Assembly: GCA_963585895.1 (NCBI GenBank)
Contig: OY757904.1
Coordinates: forward strand, 90,763,141 to 90,827,140
Direction of reading: 5' to 3'
Origin: Sepioteuthis lessoniana
Taxonomy: Eukaryota > Mollusca > Cephalopoda > Myopsida > Loliginidae
Length of the DNA: 64,000 bases
This document shows positions 22,889 to 34,241 of the stretch, piece after piece; the stretch's first letter is position 1; every line of letters starts with the position of its first letter. The position numbers and the translations under genes are program-made. The notes under the pieces were generated by a model, which worked only from the letters and a program-made list of their open reading frames with translations, was not told where the DNA came from and did no database searches.

Positions 22889-23598
22889 GGTTTCATGTTG
22901 CGTAAAATTATTTTCGCATATTTTCAAAAACAATATTATCACAAACAATAAGAGAGTTAGATGTAAGTTTTCATATACATTAATAAAATTAAAAATTAAT
23001 AACGTAATGTCAATAGAAAACAAAAATTAATTTTATTATTTTGATTGTTATTTATTCATCTGTCTGGTATTATTTTTCACTGTGGATCTGCGCCTGAATC
23101 TTGTTTGAGACAGAGACAACGTTATATGATAAACTGTAAGTTTCATACGGAGCATATATCTTCTCCTCACATCCTACTCATACTGTTCAAGGGAAGGACA
23201 AGAGTCAGTCCAGATTGGCACTAGTATTATCGCAGTGATAGCTAGAACGTGACTGATAACAAAATTGAACTGTCTAAGGAACTTCTAGTTTTTAAATTTA
23301 GAGTTATCTTTCTCCTAGACTGGTTGCTCACGAAGGCGGTATTTAACTACCAGATCAAGTTTAATACGAGGCCTCTTAGGCATAAATAAGGATTAGGAGA
23401 AAAAAAGGCAATGCGAAGGTGATACTAAGAATGGACGACTCTCTGATTGGAACCAAACGTAAGCTCGTGCAACATACATATTTCCACTTCTTGTAAAATA
23501 ATGATGATAAAAAATAAAGTGGAATTTACTTATCTTCAGTCAGTTTTCATCACGATCATCTCTATACTGACATAATAAGATAAAATAAATATGTTTAC

Positions 23599-23761
23599 CG
23601 TGTCTCCCAATGATGACAATGTGTGCCACAGAAGGGTCCCCTAAACCGGCATTGCCAGATGGGTTCTTCAGTATGAGGAAGAAATCAACGGTGTGAATGG
23701 TGCGTCCTTCAGTCGTGATATTAATTGGAATTTGTTTCCTGTATTCATCTTCTCTAAAAAC
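23599..23761 (-). CDS. Calx-beta domain 1, C-terminal strands (163-nt exon)
   Basis: The acceptor tttatccgcag and donor gtaaacat flank 54 codons plus one nucleotide. It encodes VFREDEYRKQIPINIT, then a strand DFFLILKNPSGNAGLGDPS and VAHIVIIGRH. This matches the last strands of NCX CBD1 (IxV.I......F.V.L.NP....LG....A.V.I). Where NCX domains carry clustered Asp/Glu Ca2+ ligands (DDD at the end, and the E-F loop), this exon has GRH and TTEGRTIHT, so canonical Ca2+ coordination looks lost. Confidence 0.88.
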
Positions 23762-24169
23762 CTGCGGATAAAAGATTGGAAAAAAATCGATATTAAAAAA
23801 CTGATTCATAAATGCAAAATAATTATAAAAATTGTTTTAAGTTACTTTCATTTTATGTTAACGTTTGGCAATCGATTAACGAATACCAGCGAGTCAAAAT
23901 TCTTTAAACAATTTTGAAAATAAAGTAGTTTGTAAAAAAAACAGTTTTGCTTTTATAAAAAAGTGAAAACAAGTTGGTTGGTTGGTTTACGGGAGGTTAA
24001 CCTTTGTAATAATATTCAATACCGAAGTCAATGATTTTTTCCATCCATTACATGGTTTCAAATATCTGATAATAATCATTATTTGTAAACTAATATAGCT
24101 TCCAGTAAATATTCTTAATTTGAACACAGTTATATGATTTCAAGTATTTCTATTCATATTAATGATTTA

Positions 24170-24320
24170 TTGGGTCCAGTCGGCTGAGGCTGCAGAATAC
24201 GTCGATTGCATCTCTGCAGAGGGATAAGACCTCCTCACGAGTGTTCTGAGATGACATTAAACCATCTGATGGAGAGGTTTCAGTCTTGGAACTTTAACAG
24301 AGAGACAGATTGTTGATGAA
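24170..24320 (+). repeat. Fragment of dispersed repeat family A
   Basis: ccagtcggctgaggctgcag, gcatctctgcagagggataag and gatggagaggtttcag match the start of the 9384 copy. A (CCAA)n tract lies at 24504-24522. Confidence 0.6.
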
Positions 24321-24989
24321 TTTCATTATTTTCTTAACACTCGGCGAAGGAATATTTTTGTTTTACTACAGCGCTTTTGTGCCTTGTGACTATATGCTCC
24401 AAAAACAAAACTCAGCTCTGTGATCGCCATTTTGGAGCTGTTGAGAACGCCGTGCTAAATCTCGGCGTTAGATGACCCGAAAAGGGTTGATACGGCGTAA
24501 AAACCAACCAACCAACCAACCGTGCCAAACCAATTGAACAGTGTGAGTGTGAGTTGAACACTTCAAGCACTGTTTCTAGTGGAAATAAAGTCTTCGTCGC
24601 CGTGTGGTTTCCTAAAATTACTATTTCGAAGTAGATAAAGCTGATTTGTAATTGAATTGATAATTCTTTTATAAAGTCTAATTACTTTTGAGATAATCCT
24701 TATAACACTTGTATTGACGCAACTGAATTGGACACTGCTTAACAAAAGCTTAGCAAATAACTTTCAAAGTAAAGTAGATTGTTAAGGCAGTTTCCCTTCA
24801 TTAACAAAAAATGAAATCAAGACCTGTTTAAATTTTTGTTATCTCACTTGATATCACTTGTTAGTTTCGTTAACCTTAAGTGAATGTATCGCATAATGAT
24901 TGATCTTACGGTATGAAATTGACATTTCTTATTTGTTGCACATTATTATAACTAATAAGTATTAAATTTATATTTTTGAATAGACGAAA

Positions 24990-25760
24990 TATATTATTGG
25001 AGGAAGAGCTCCGAAAGTAACACCTCTTATTTCTCCAGAAATGACAGCAGATACAGGAAGCACGATAACACCATTAAATAGAGCAAGTTTTCAGCTCTAA
25101 AACACTATTTTCCCACTGAGTCACCACCACTTGCCCTGAATTTTTCCTTGTGATATACAAGAATCTGAATACCGCATTCGTAAGCGATTCATTCCGATAG
25201 TAATGCTTCATATTTTATTACGTTGGCTCATAATATCACAGGTGAATCAAACTTTACTGCCATATCATCAGTAGAAGTTGAACCTTGCTGTCAATAGCTC
25301 ATAATTTCTTTCTTTGTTATTGATAGCAGATAAATGACAATCTAACAGAAGGACGTCTGATATGAAAGCAAATGTGTCAGTGAATTCCTTCGTATAGAAA
25401 AAATTGCACCCTTTGGCATTTATCAACGGTTACTGAATATTTACAAAGATCAAGAAGTGTATGTGAGCACAATTAAGCAGTGAATAATGAATTTCAGCAA
25501 TGGCGACAGTGGTTTTAGGGGCAAATCGTGTTTACTGCTATCAGCCCACAAGTGCCTCAATCAATCAATCTGCGTGAATTGGGCCGATGGAAAATGAACT
25601 ACGCTGACAATATTTTTCCTGACAACGACCCCGTCATCGCTGCTAGTGTCTCGGATCCATTGATGCAGATTTTTACAAGTGCGGCGTGCAGGCTCTTGTA
25701 TTTTCCTCATCTTAGTTGTTATAATGTTCCAGCCTTCTTCAGGTGTTTTTCGTCTTAGTC
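24990..25760 (+). mobile_element. SETMAR-type mariner remnant(s)
   Basis: A terminus-like gagctccgaaagtaacacc (25006) and a second cattccgatagtaatgcttc (25191) are both versions of the common mariner end. Near 25590-25680 lies a decayed transposase C-terminal stretch (PDNDPVIAA). The piece between is not coding. The section 25060-25260 also matches 47946-48120. Confidence 0.55.
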
Positions 25761-26470
25761 AAGAGATTTCGAAATGAGTCTTTTATTCAACTCACGGGGT
25801 TCTCATTCTGCTGTGTATGCTTTGAGATATTAGATAATTCGCCTTCTTAGTTATTAGCCCTAATAATAGTGTAAATAGTATAACGTATATATCATGTGAT
25901 ATATGATACGAGCATCCAATGAACGGAAAAACGCTATAAGCCAAATTCAAACTGTATATTCCTAATAACACACGACTTGGTGTATATATTGTTTCTACTA
26001 AGCCACAAAATATTCTAGTGGTGAAACAAGGCTAAAACCGTTTCTTAGCTTTCAAAAGTGAGTACGGCTAAGAAGATGCTGACTGTATTCTCTGACAGTG
26101 GGTGTCTTACGTATGACACTAAACTGCATCTAATGATGAGACTGGGAAATGTGGAGTTCCTCTTCATTGATATTACTTCCAAGTTCATTATGAACTGAAA
26201 TAATGGTACCTGTTAGGGTCCAATATGGGGATCAAATATATCTCTTTAAAAATTATTCGTATTCGGTACGACTATGTGCCAAAAAACCCTCTTAAAACAA
26301 CATGACAAAAAGTAAATATGAACGTTCAATGAACGTGATTTATTAACCTCTAGGTATAAAATAACCCTACACGAGTTGACATACCGTTAAAATCACACAA
26401 ATGTGTTATAAGCGTGCACTATAAAAGATAACTTATACTCAAGTCATTTTCTTAACTGGTTTTCTTTGGC
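25761..26470. other. Intronic stretch without recognised features
   Basis: No repeat or gene identified. A (TG)n tract follows at 26482-26502, close to the donor side of the exon at 26594. Confidence 0.5.
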
Positions 26471-26593
26471 ATTTTTTGCATGTGTGTGTGTGTGTGTGTG
26501 TGATACTTTGAATTCTGGGATCGTCTTGATTACATCTTGGATTTTATTTGTTTCATGAATGTAAGTAAATGATTGAACGCTGAAAAAACCTAC

Positions 26594-26782
26594 CAGCGTG
26601 CCAGCAACTGGTTCAAAATCCGGCCCGGCATGAGCATTGCCTTCTCGAGTCTCATAGTCGACAGAAACAAGGCCGGCTCCGAGGTTAATGGTCGTATTTG
26701 ACACCGACAATTGTTCGGGCGCATAACTGTTTGGAATCGCATCGGTACTGTTGGAGTTTTGAACAATATCTCTCTTACTATT
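26594..26782 (-). CDS. Calx-beta domain 1, loop insertion plus middle strands (189-nt exon)
   Basis: The acceptor attctttttgcag and donor gtaggt flank exactly 63 codons in phase 0. The first 35 residues are Ser/Asn-rich and polar (starting NSKRDIVQNSNSTD), an insertion not usual in a compact Calx-beta fold. The exon then gives GLVSVDYETREGNAHAGPDF and EPVAGTL, the classic central strands (V.VDY.T..GTA..G.DF....GTL). The next exon begins VFREDE, continuing the strand directly. Confidence 0.88.
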
Positions 26783-26837
26783 CTGCAAAAAGAATATGAG
26801 AAAAGTAGACAAAAATTACCCACAAGCAGACATGAAT

Positions 26838-26880
26838 ATATATATATATGTGTGTGTGTGTGTCTGTGTGTCTGTGTGTT
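26838..26880. repeat. (TA)n(TG)n microsatellite
   Basis: Short compound tract about 60 bp beyond the acceptor of the exon at 26594-26782. Confidence 0.9.
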
Positions 26881-27126
26881 AGGCTGCAATTTTTCTTTGA
26901 AATAAATTTTATCGAAGAACATAGATACAGTTTGTTTTAATTTTTTATTATTTCCTTTTTATGGCTTTCTTACATCAAAACATAAAACTGTTGGTTATAT
27001 AAGAATAAAACAAAATTTCAAATTAATAACATAGTTTAGTTATTTATCAAAACCTATTTTTTTAATTGTTATGAAAATTAGATATACCATAATTATGATA
27101 AGGCTTATTTGTAAGTATATAAACGG

Positions 27127-27195
27127 TGTAGGATCGCTTGTGGTGTAATGGTTATCGTCGTAGGAAAATCAAATCCTACACGAGGTTATTTGCAT
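27127..27195 (+). repeat. tRNA-like fragment
   Basis: cttgtggtgtaatggttatc resembles a tRNA A-box region and caaatcctacacgagg an arm 3' of it. A folded cloverleaf is not complete, so it is probably a SINE head. The sequence from 27196 to 28235 has only a poly(T) stretch near 28060 and old repeat scraps (27590-27680 resembles 42815-42850). Confidence 0.4.
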
Positions 27196-28235
27196 TTTAC
27201 ATAAATGATATGCATCCATTTTTTCTTTCTTCTCCTTTGAGTAATAGTAGAGTAGATTGGGCTCTGTGTTCTTGATATGGCAAACAGTCAAGAAGGAAAA
27301 CACTGAATTCAAACCAGTTAAATTCCACTTAAAAATTGACCAGGTGTTGCCTCCTGCGAGCGTGGAGGTGTTGATTAAATACATATAATATTTAGTGTAC
27401 GTTCATCCTGCGTAATAACGATTTAACATGGTGTTGTCTGTTTTGATATCAGTAACGACACCGAAACACACACAGAAATTCACTTTTATTCGTATAGATT
27501 ATTTAATTTACGAGTTCCTAGGCTGATTGATATTTCATTTTATCAAGGTCCTTTCATTTATGAAAATGCTTTATTCGTTTTTTGATTTTTCTTTTGTTTT
27601 AAATGCAAAAGCCATTCTTGTAGAAAAACTGTTATGGTTTTATTTAATCCATAGCAAAGGTTCTACTTGGATGTTTAGTTGATATTTTTAGCATGTGGAA
27701 CATTTAGCAATGTATTTATCCCATGTCTACCCCTATGCAACAGTCAGGTTTTCTCTACTTCTTGGTGTGATATGTGCAGTCATAACAAAATATCAGCTTG
27801 GAGGGAAGTGGGTGCAATGATTTTATAGCCTTTGAGCAAAATACCATCTAAAATACCAATCTCATTTCTGAAATTCCAACATGGAAGTAGATACTTTGGG
27901 TAACTTGAGCAATTAGATGGCTATCCAGTTATCATTGTTTTGGCAAACTATTTAAGGACTGGATCCTCCGCAGTCTCCACTTTGATAATCTGTATATACA
28001 TTTGAGAATCATTGAGCTGCATGTTTAGCATATGAATGGTTTATGCCGTCAGTCTGGGGTTTTTTTTTTGTTTTTTTGTTTTTTTATCTCGGTAGTACCT
28101 TTAACATACGGTTAATTATTAGGGGTGCTTTCCCAGGGCTGTACTTTATGGTAAAGTTGTAACCTTGAATTGTAAGTAGCATTCTTATCAATCTTGAAGG
28201 TGATTATGAAAGTTTATTAAGTATGATTGACTCTC

Positions 28236-28257
28236 AATCATCATCATCATCATCATC
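28236..28257. repeat. (ATC)n, the 3' tail of the LINE
   Basis: Seven ATC units directly follow the last LINE codons when read on the minus strand as (GAT)n, a usual type of end for RTE-like LINEs. Confidence 0.85.
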
Positions 28258-30200
28258 GCGTACTGCTTGCACGGATTTCCCTGACCCTCTTCTGCCACTC
28301 TTTCCTATTGTCCATCGCTCTCTGCAGGTCTTCTATGCTACATCTTGTATCAGTGCAAAGCTGTTGTGGATAGATTTTAGCTGGTCGCCATACCCTTGCT
28401 CGTCCGATACAGCCCTTTGTCCATTTGTCTATTGTATTCTGGTTATATACGACGTTGCAGTATCAGAGCAGTATGTTGTCAGATTTCCTTGTTTTCCATA
28501 TTTCTGGGGGTATTTCATCAAGTCCTGCAGATTTCCTACTTTAAATTTTTCTTAGTACCACGTCGAGTTCTTCTTGCGAAAACTTTCCTAGTTTGATATC
28601 TAGCGGATTGCTAATGATTTTCGTGAAAGGCTATGGGGGATTTTCCAGGCAGATTCTTGAAATGTTGTTTCAAAAGGTGTGTCCATTTTTCTATGCAGGC
28701 AGCTTTTACTTTGGCTCCAGCGGGGTTCTTCCTTCTACTCATCTCATTTACTGTCTGCCATGCAATCCAAGTCTATCTTCAACTGAGTCTCTAATCTTAT
28801 TGGTCTGGCCTTGAATGTATTCTGTTTGTTCTTTTAGGTATGCGTTTTTTTTTTTAGTTCGCTTTGTGCTTTCTTTAGTTTTTGAGGGTTGGCGTTAGTT
28901 GGGTTTCTCCTATTGCATAGGGATACGGTTTTCACGTTGTCAGGTTTTTTCTTAACTACTAATGTCTTCCAGGAAACTATGTTTTGCTCTTAGTTTGGTG
29001 GGTATGCATTCAGCTGCCACTTCCATTTAGGCATTGACGAAGTTCTTATATTCATCATTAGGAGTAAGTGTTTTCTGATATCTCCCGAAGTGCATCGAAT
29101 TTTTTTCTAAGTGTTATCGTATATTTATCGCTAATATCTCTATTGTTAAGCAGGAACCAGTCATATTGTACAGTTGTGATTGTTTGCACCGCATTCTTGC
29201 GAAGGCTCAAACGTATCTTTGTCGTAACAATTCCGTGATCGGAAGATACGCCTTCAAAAGAAAAATAGGCCCCACAATTCAATGCACTATTAATCCATTT
29301 TTTATTCATGAGTTTGTAGTCTATTTGTGCTTTAGTGTTATTTGGGTAAATGTAGGTCTAAAGTTTTCCCTTCCTTTTCTGAAATTTAGTATTAAGGCAT
29401 TTTTATCCATTTTCTAATGTGAAGTCTGTTAAGTGTTCCTCAATTCTGTTTGTCGAGTCGTGTAGGCTGAATTCGTAGTTTACGTTTTTACCTATTGTGC
29501 ATTCATGTCTCCCCGATGATTAAAACGTTGTGTTTCGGGATGCTATGAACAAGAAAGGATAGCTTGTTATAGAAAGCATCGAGGTCCGTTTCATCACTAT
29601 CGTTAGTAGGGCTGTAACAGGAGACGATCGTTGTGCTGGGGTTGCTGTTAAAAGTGGTTACTATCATTCTTGGTTGTATCTTCTCAATGCTGTTCAGTGA
29701 TTTTAGGGCCCGTTAGCCGATCAGCATACCTACACTAACTATCACGGCGTTGACAGAGTTTTTCCATGCAGATAACGAGATAAACGTTAATTCGTTGCCG
29801 GTATAAACGTCTATTCATTGCCGGTATTTTATATCTTCTTCGCTATGATGGTATCTGTGTTCTTGTTAGTATACTATGTCTTTGTTAGGATCTATCACAG
29901 ATGCTGCCAGATCCAGTTGTTGGCCTATTCTATTCAAAATTCTAACATTAAATATCGCTAGTTTTTGTTTGTATTTGAGTTCTGTAGATGATTTTTCGAA
30001 CCCTGGAGCCAAACTCCAACCTCAGAACGTGCTCTATTTTTACCCGAGCGAAGGGCGATGCGGTTTGAACATGTGGTTTGAGTGAGAGTCATGGTAATCT
30101 TTCGATGACTGTATTTTAACCTCATCAATGGAGGCCACTGTAAGAGATGTTTAGCAGTAGTTCACCGACTGAACTATTTGACCTGTGGGGGTTCGTCTGC
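28236..30200 (-). pseudogene. RTE/Jockey-like LINE with APE endonuclease, reverse transcriptase mostly deleted
   Basis: Read on the minus strand. The region 29400-30060 has endonuclease motifs (QEHRYH near 29850; VSCYSPTN near 29610; then SVPKHNVLIIG-like). The end of this domain with SSDHGIVTTKIRLSL lies at 29058-29309. A linker follows with YLKEQTEYIQ near 28820, then an RT start with KLGKF, GLDEIPPE and NTIDKWTKGC (28430-28600). The text then jumps to the extreme C-terminus (AMDNRKEWQKRVREIRASS, 28260-28330) and ends in (GAT)n. So the RT catalytic core is lost. Many stops and shifts. Confidence 0.75.
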
Positions 30201-30299
30201 TCATCATCTGATGAGGCGCGTCGTTGACCCGTCGCTGGGTTCTTCCGCCTCACTTCACATTTACCATGCTGCTTCTGATGGCTTCTTTGGTTTCGCTTA

Positions 30300-30418
30300 T
30301 GAAAAAAATCCGTTTCCTTTCTTTCTTTTTTCTTCTCTCCCTCTTTTTCATTACCTCCCTTCTTTCCTTCTTTTTCTTTCTCTTACTTCTTGTCCCTCCC
30401 GCCCATACATTCCTTAAG
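30300..30418. repeat. Pyrimidine-rich CT/TTC tract
   Basis: tttctttcttttttcttctc and similar on the plus strand. The short open frames through it are composition artefacts. Confidence 0.7.
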
Positions 30419-30419
30419 T

Positions 30420-30590
30420 TTTAACTTGGTAAAAGTTAGGCTATTTTGAAAATTCACTTGGTAAAAGTTAGGCTATTTAACTTGGTAAATTAACTTGGTT
30501 AAAAGTTGGCTATTTAACTTGGTAAAAGTTGGTTATTTAACTTGGTGAATTAACTTGGTAAAAGTTAGGCTATTTTGAAAATTCACCGAG
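30420..30590. repeat. Tandem repeat of aacttggtaaaagttaggctattt
   Basis: About seven degenerate units of 20-36 bp alternate two forms, one with tgaaaattc and one with a short ttaacttggtaaa. No coding sense found. 30591-31005 is unremarkable intron. Confidence 0.88.
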
Positions 30591-31039
30591 GAATTGTTGG
30601 CCCCGAGCTATTAGCAGTTATTTCTGGGGCATCTTGTGTGCACTAATTAAAGCAGTAGACGGCTAATGGGAACGTGTTATTGGATTAATCCCTGTAAAAA
30701 TTCCTTTTTCATATCAGGTACCAGATACCCTATAAGTTAGTCTAATATATTTTTTTGCAATCTTCGAGACATTCCATTTTTACACTAACTTATCTATTCA
30801 ATGACATTGCAGAATTTTTAACAGAATTAAAATATCATTTTAGCTTGATTTCGGATAATGCACCTGAAAACTACACTTTAAATAAATACATTTGTTTTTT
30901 CATTTAAGTCACCGATAATATTCAGCAAAGATTTTACTTTCATAGACAAAATAAAATCTAAATCATGTATTTAAAAGTTTAGTCAAAAGACAAACAGACA
31001 AACCAATGATTTATCCTTGTTTTCCACTCAAATCACTCA

Positions 31040-31345
31040 AATCACCGCAGCTGAAGATTTTTCCCGTTTCTTTTGGAAATGCTAGCCGTTTAGTTTATTT
31101 GTCGCTCAATGACTTGTATGTCATCCTAAAGGAAAGTTGCGCTAAGCCTAGCAGTTGGCATGTCAATCTGCACGACGATTTTACGGATTTCTTCTTTGAC
31201 ACTGTAAATTCTGCTTGTTGCAGAGGGGACCAGATGAAATCACTGTTCTTGGATGACAAGTCACGAAGTAGCTTAGCCAACTTCATCAGACGGAGAGAGA
31301 ATGTTTTGAGGTAATTGACCAATGCACAACTCTTTGACACGATAT
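31040..31345 (-). pseudogene. Ty3/gypsy pol fragment
   Basis: On the minus strand, VNYLKTFSLRLMKLAKLLRD and SSKNSDFIWSPLQQAEF match the connection between reverse transcriptase and RNase H of Ty3/gypsy elements (NYL..F.P......PLR.L......F.W....Q..F). No LTRs recognised nearby. The fragment is short and shifted. Confidence 0.65.
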
Positions 31346-32100
31346 GACGAAAGAATAGTATTTCTGCTGCATTTCAGACTTGAATTTTCAATTTCTTTTT
31401 GTGGCTCTTTGATGGCGCTCGTTGATTACTGCGTCATATTACTTACCATCTTCTTTAAAATAATAGATAATCGTGTCGTTAGAGAATATACTTGATATCT
31501 CCAAAGTTCACGAACATAGCCCACTGGAATTTATTCTAAACATCCTTTTAAATATTAAACATTTACCTTCCGAATGGGTTATGAATGTTGTCAGTTCTCT
31601 TGATTACTTTTCCAGATTTATTTGCTATTATCCTGAATATAAATTCAATTCTTTCACCAGTATCTTTTTAGTTTTGGTCTTCAAGTTTGATTGCTCATTT
31701 TTGTTGCTGCTGTCTTTTAGTTATTTCATTTTGATGTGTTTTCCTGGACATTTTTCATTCCTTCGTTTTTAATTTTCAATTATGCTATGAACTAGTATAT
31801 TTTTAAAATTTAGAAGAAAGTATTCTCCCTAAATAGTAACAATGCTTTGAGTTCTTTCTAAAAAGAAATCAGATTTTTTGCTTACTTTGATACAATACAT
31901 TTGTCTTTTTCAACAATTCTCAACCTCTTGTTAAATATTTCTCTTTCGTAGGAAATAATTCTCTAAGAAATTCATTCGAATTTTCTAATTCATGAAAAAG
32001 AAAAGAATTCTGTTAAGAAATAGACTTTGATCTACTTTACCAAGAAATAATTAAACATAAAAAAGCATTCATCTATTCATAGCAACTGTGTTAACGTTGA
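31346..32100. other. Intronic stretch without recognised features
   Basis: T-rich on the plus strand; nothing supported. Confidence 0.5.
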
Positions 32101-32113
32101 ATGTGTCCTTAAC

Positions 32114-32200
32114 GACAGGCTATTTGATTATCCATACAACCTCCGATTTCCTTTTGAGTACATCACATTTATAGTCCACTGTTTCTCACAAGAAACCTCA
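32114..32200 (+). CDS. Possible upstream exon of the Thr/Glu-repeat gene
   Basis: An acceptor-like ccttaacgacag is followed by an open stretch LFDYPYNLRFPFEYITFIVH and CFSQETSN, with a good donor gtaagtat. The peptide is not recognised and its relation to the next pieces is uncertain. Confidence 0.25.
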
Positions 32201-32429
32201 AATGTAAGTATTCATACTTTCTTAAACTTAACTTTATCCTCCACATTATTTTAATCAATTTTAAGTCAAGTGATTCTCGTTTTAATTTCTTTTATATCTT
32301 TCTAACATAATTCATCTATATTTGATATTTATGAAGTGTAATTTAAGTTCATAATGAATTTCTTTCTTCATGGAACTGGATTTTTCAATCAATAAGTTGA
32401 ACGTATTTTCACTTTTTTTTTCGGATCAG

Positions 32430-33084
32430 CATAAACGGTAAAGAAGTCTTTTTGATCCTGTGTGTTATATCCGCTTTTGTAGGTAAGAGAAACGACTTTT
32501 CTTTCTATGTGTGAATTGCTTTTTATTCCTCAGAAAAGTTATGTGTAGAAAACTTGCAATTTTGTATTTTTAATTTGGAAATTAGGCCAATCATTTTGCT
32601 TAATAACATTATTACGATTGATCATTGCTATATTCACGAAAAATATCTGAACAAGAAAATAAGATATTAACGCATTCTAATTCTGATATCAGTGTTATTC
32701 TATTCTGATATAGAGGGAAATATAGTTTTATCATTGACAAAATTCTTCATTCACTAATTTCTCTTTTTCACTTTTTCTTCTTTATAGTGAGCCAAGATGG
32801 CCACTACGACTGAATCAGATAAGAATTATGGGAGAGCCGAAATAAGAACTACAGAGGCAACTGAACCCTTTGGGGACCCCGATGAAACTACTACAGAGGC
32901 AACTGAACCTGATGAGCATTTTGGGTAACCCGATGCAACTACTACAGAGACAAGCGAACTCAAAGACGATGAGTCTTTTGGGGAACCCGATGCAACTACT
33001 ACAGAGGCAACTAAATCCGTTGACGCTTAGCTTTTTGAATGCGCCGAAGTAACTACTTCAGAGGCTAGTAGATCAAAGGAATAG
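32430..33084 (+). pseudogene. Decayed secreted Thr/Glu-rich repeat protein gene, two exons
   Basis: Exon one (32430-32482) has acceptor ttttcggatcag and donor gtaaga. It encodes INGKEVFLILCVISAFV, a signal-peptide-like hydrophobic segment whose first codon is ATA, not ATG. Exon two starts at 32788 after ttcttctttatag and has an ATG at 32797 in a fair context (aagATGg). From there the frame gives Thr/Glu/Pro repeats of the type FGEPDATTTEATEP in about five degenerate units (42-58 bp apart), broken by TAA at 32926 and TAG near 33025, ending TAG at 33082-33084. The splice joins a different frame from the repeats. An AATAAA signal follows at 33140. A secreted, acidic, repetitive peptide now decayed is the best reading; family unknown. 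Confidence 0.5.
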
Positions 33085-33139
33085 ACGACGAAAACATCGA
33101 AAAATGAACATTTTATATTTTGTAATTTGTCTCTATGAA

Positions 33140-33146
33140 AAATAAA
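33140..33146 (+). terminator. Candidate poly(A) signal
   Basis: AATAAA lies 56 bp after the last stop of the Thr/Glu-repeat gene, followed by a T-rich stretch. Confidence 0.5.
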
Positions 33147-33509
33147 GTTGACTTTTCATTCTTTTTTATATTAACCTATTGAAGGGTTGCTTCATGAAAG
33201 CAGTGGACGTAAACTTGAATTTGTTGCGATTGGCCTCTACACGAACGCAAATAAAACAGAAATCATGTGACTAAAACAAGAAGGTGACATCTCTACTCTA
33301 AGATAAAACCCTGTACGTTATAGGACTTACACTCCTATTATTCAAAATGGACGTTATGCCACTTGTTCCCGAAACAAAGATAGTGGACATACGTAAACAT
33401 TCAGTCTCGGGAACCCATTGGCCAGAACCACGTGGTCAGTGCTCAAAACTACGTCCGCATTTCAATTTTGTCCCGCGTTTTTGGAGTCTACTCCATGACA
33501 TGTATTCTC

Positions 33510-33517
33510 TATAAATA
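33510..33517 (+). promoter_or_regulatory. TATA-box-like TATAAATA
   Basis: It is followed by pyrimidine-rich leader-like sequence (ttccaactctctttctcttt) and, 166 bp on, by an ATG in a CCACC context. It could be a cellular promoter or an LTR of an unknown element. Confidence 0.35.
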
Positions 33518-33682
33518 CGCTCATCTTCCAACTCTCTTTCTCTTTTCACATTTTCACTTACAAGGCCAACACACTCTTTCTAGTGTGACTTCCAGAGAGA
33601 ACACTCCCACTCTCTCAAATTCAATTAACAGAGTCAACACACTCTTCCTCCTTTTTACATTCGACTTCCACAACCAACCACC

Positions 33683-33916
33683 ATGAAAATGTATACTACA
33701 CGCAAACATTCTTTTCCTCGTGACACTTTGTCGGTGAGACTTTTTCCAGCCTCGAAAACAGAAATTTCGTCAAACCACCGAAAGAAACTTTACTTCATTT
33801 ACTTCATTTGCCTATTTTGCCTTTTTTCCATATCAACCAAAAATATAAAATATACCACTACAACGTTATGTTGTGAATTTCTGTATTTGGTCGGTTTTCC
33901 TGCCCAGTTTCTATAG
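33683..33916 (+). CDS. Uncharacterised 77-residue open frame with a strong start context
   Basis: The start ccaccATGa is close to the animal consensus and lies about 140 bp after a plausible initiation zone. The peptide has a basic N-terminal part and one hydrophobic segment (LYFIYFICLFCLFSI). No family is recognised. It may be the leader of a decayed mobile element. Low confidence that it is expressed. Confidence 0.25.
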   Translation: MKMYTTRKHSFPRDTLSVRLFPASKTEISSNHRKKLYFIYFICLFCLFSISTKNIKYTTTTLCCEFLYLVGFPAQFL

Positions 33917-34241
33917 GTAGTTTTTTGTGAGTTTTCTTTTTTTACTTAGCTGTCAACATATTCTTAAAATTTCTTGCTCCGAGAATTTTGCAAAGAATTA
34001 TTTTCACTTCGTCTGCAAATGTTTAGCTTCATGCATGAAATTAGGCCGATTCTTCTCATATTGTCAGTATTGTTTTCTTTCAGTCACTCTACTTTAAAAC
34101 AACAATGTATTTCAAGTCTATAATTCCCTAGACTATGATTAATGAAAAAAATAGAAATTTTCTTAAAAGTTATGAAATTTTTAAAAATTGAGACGAAACT
34201 AAAACATTTTTGTAAATAACGAAGAAAAGGAAATATCTTAC

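Noticed and set aside
31006..31314. A plus-strand 102-residue protein
   Set aside because: The opposite strand matches a Ty3/gypsy pol segment, so this frame is its shadow.
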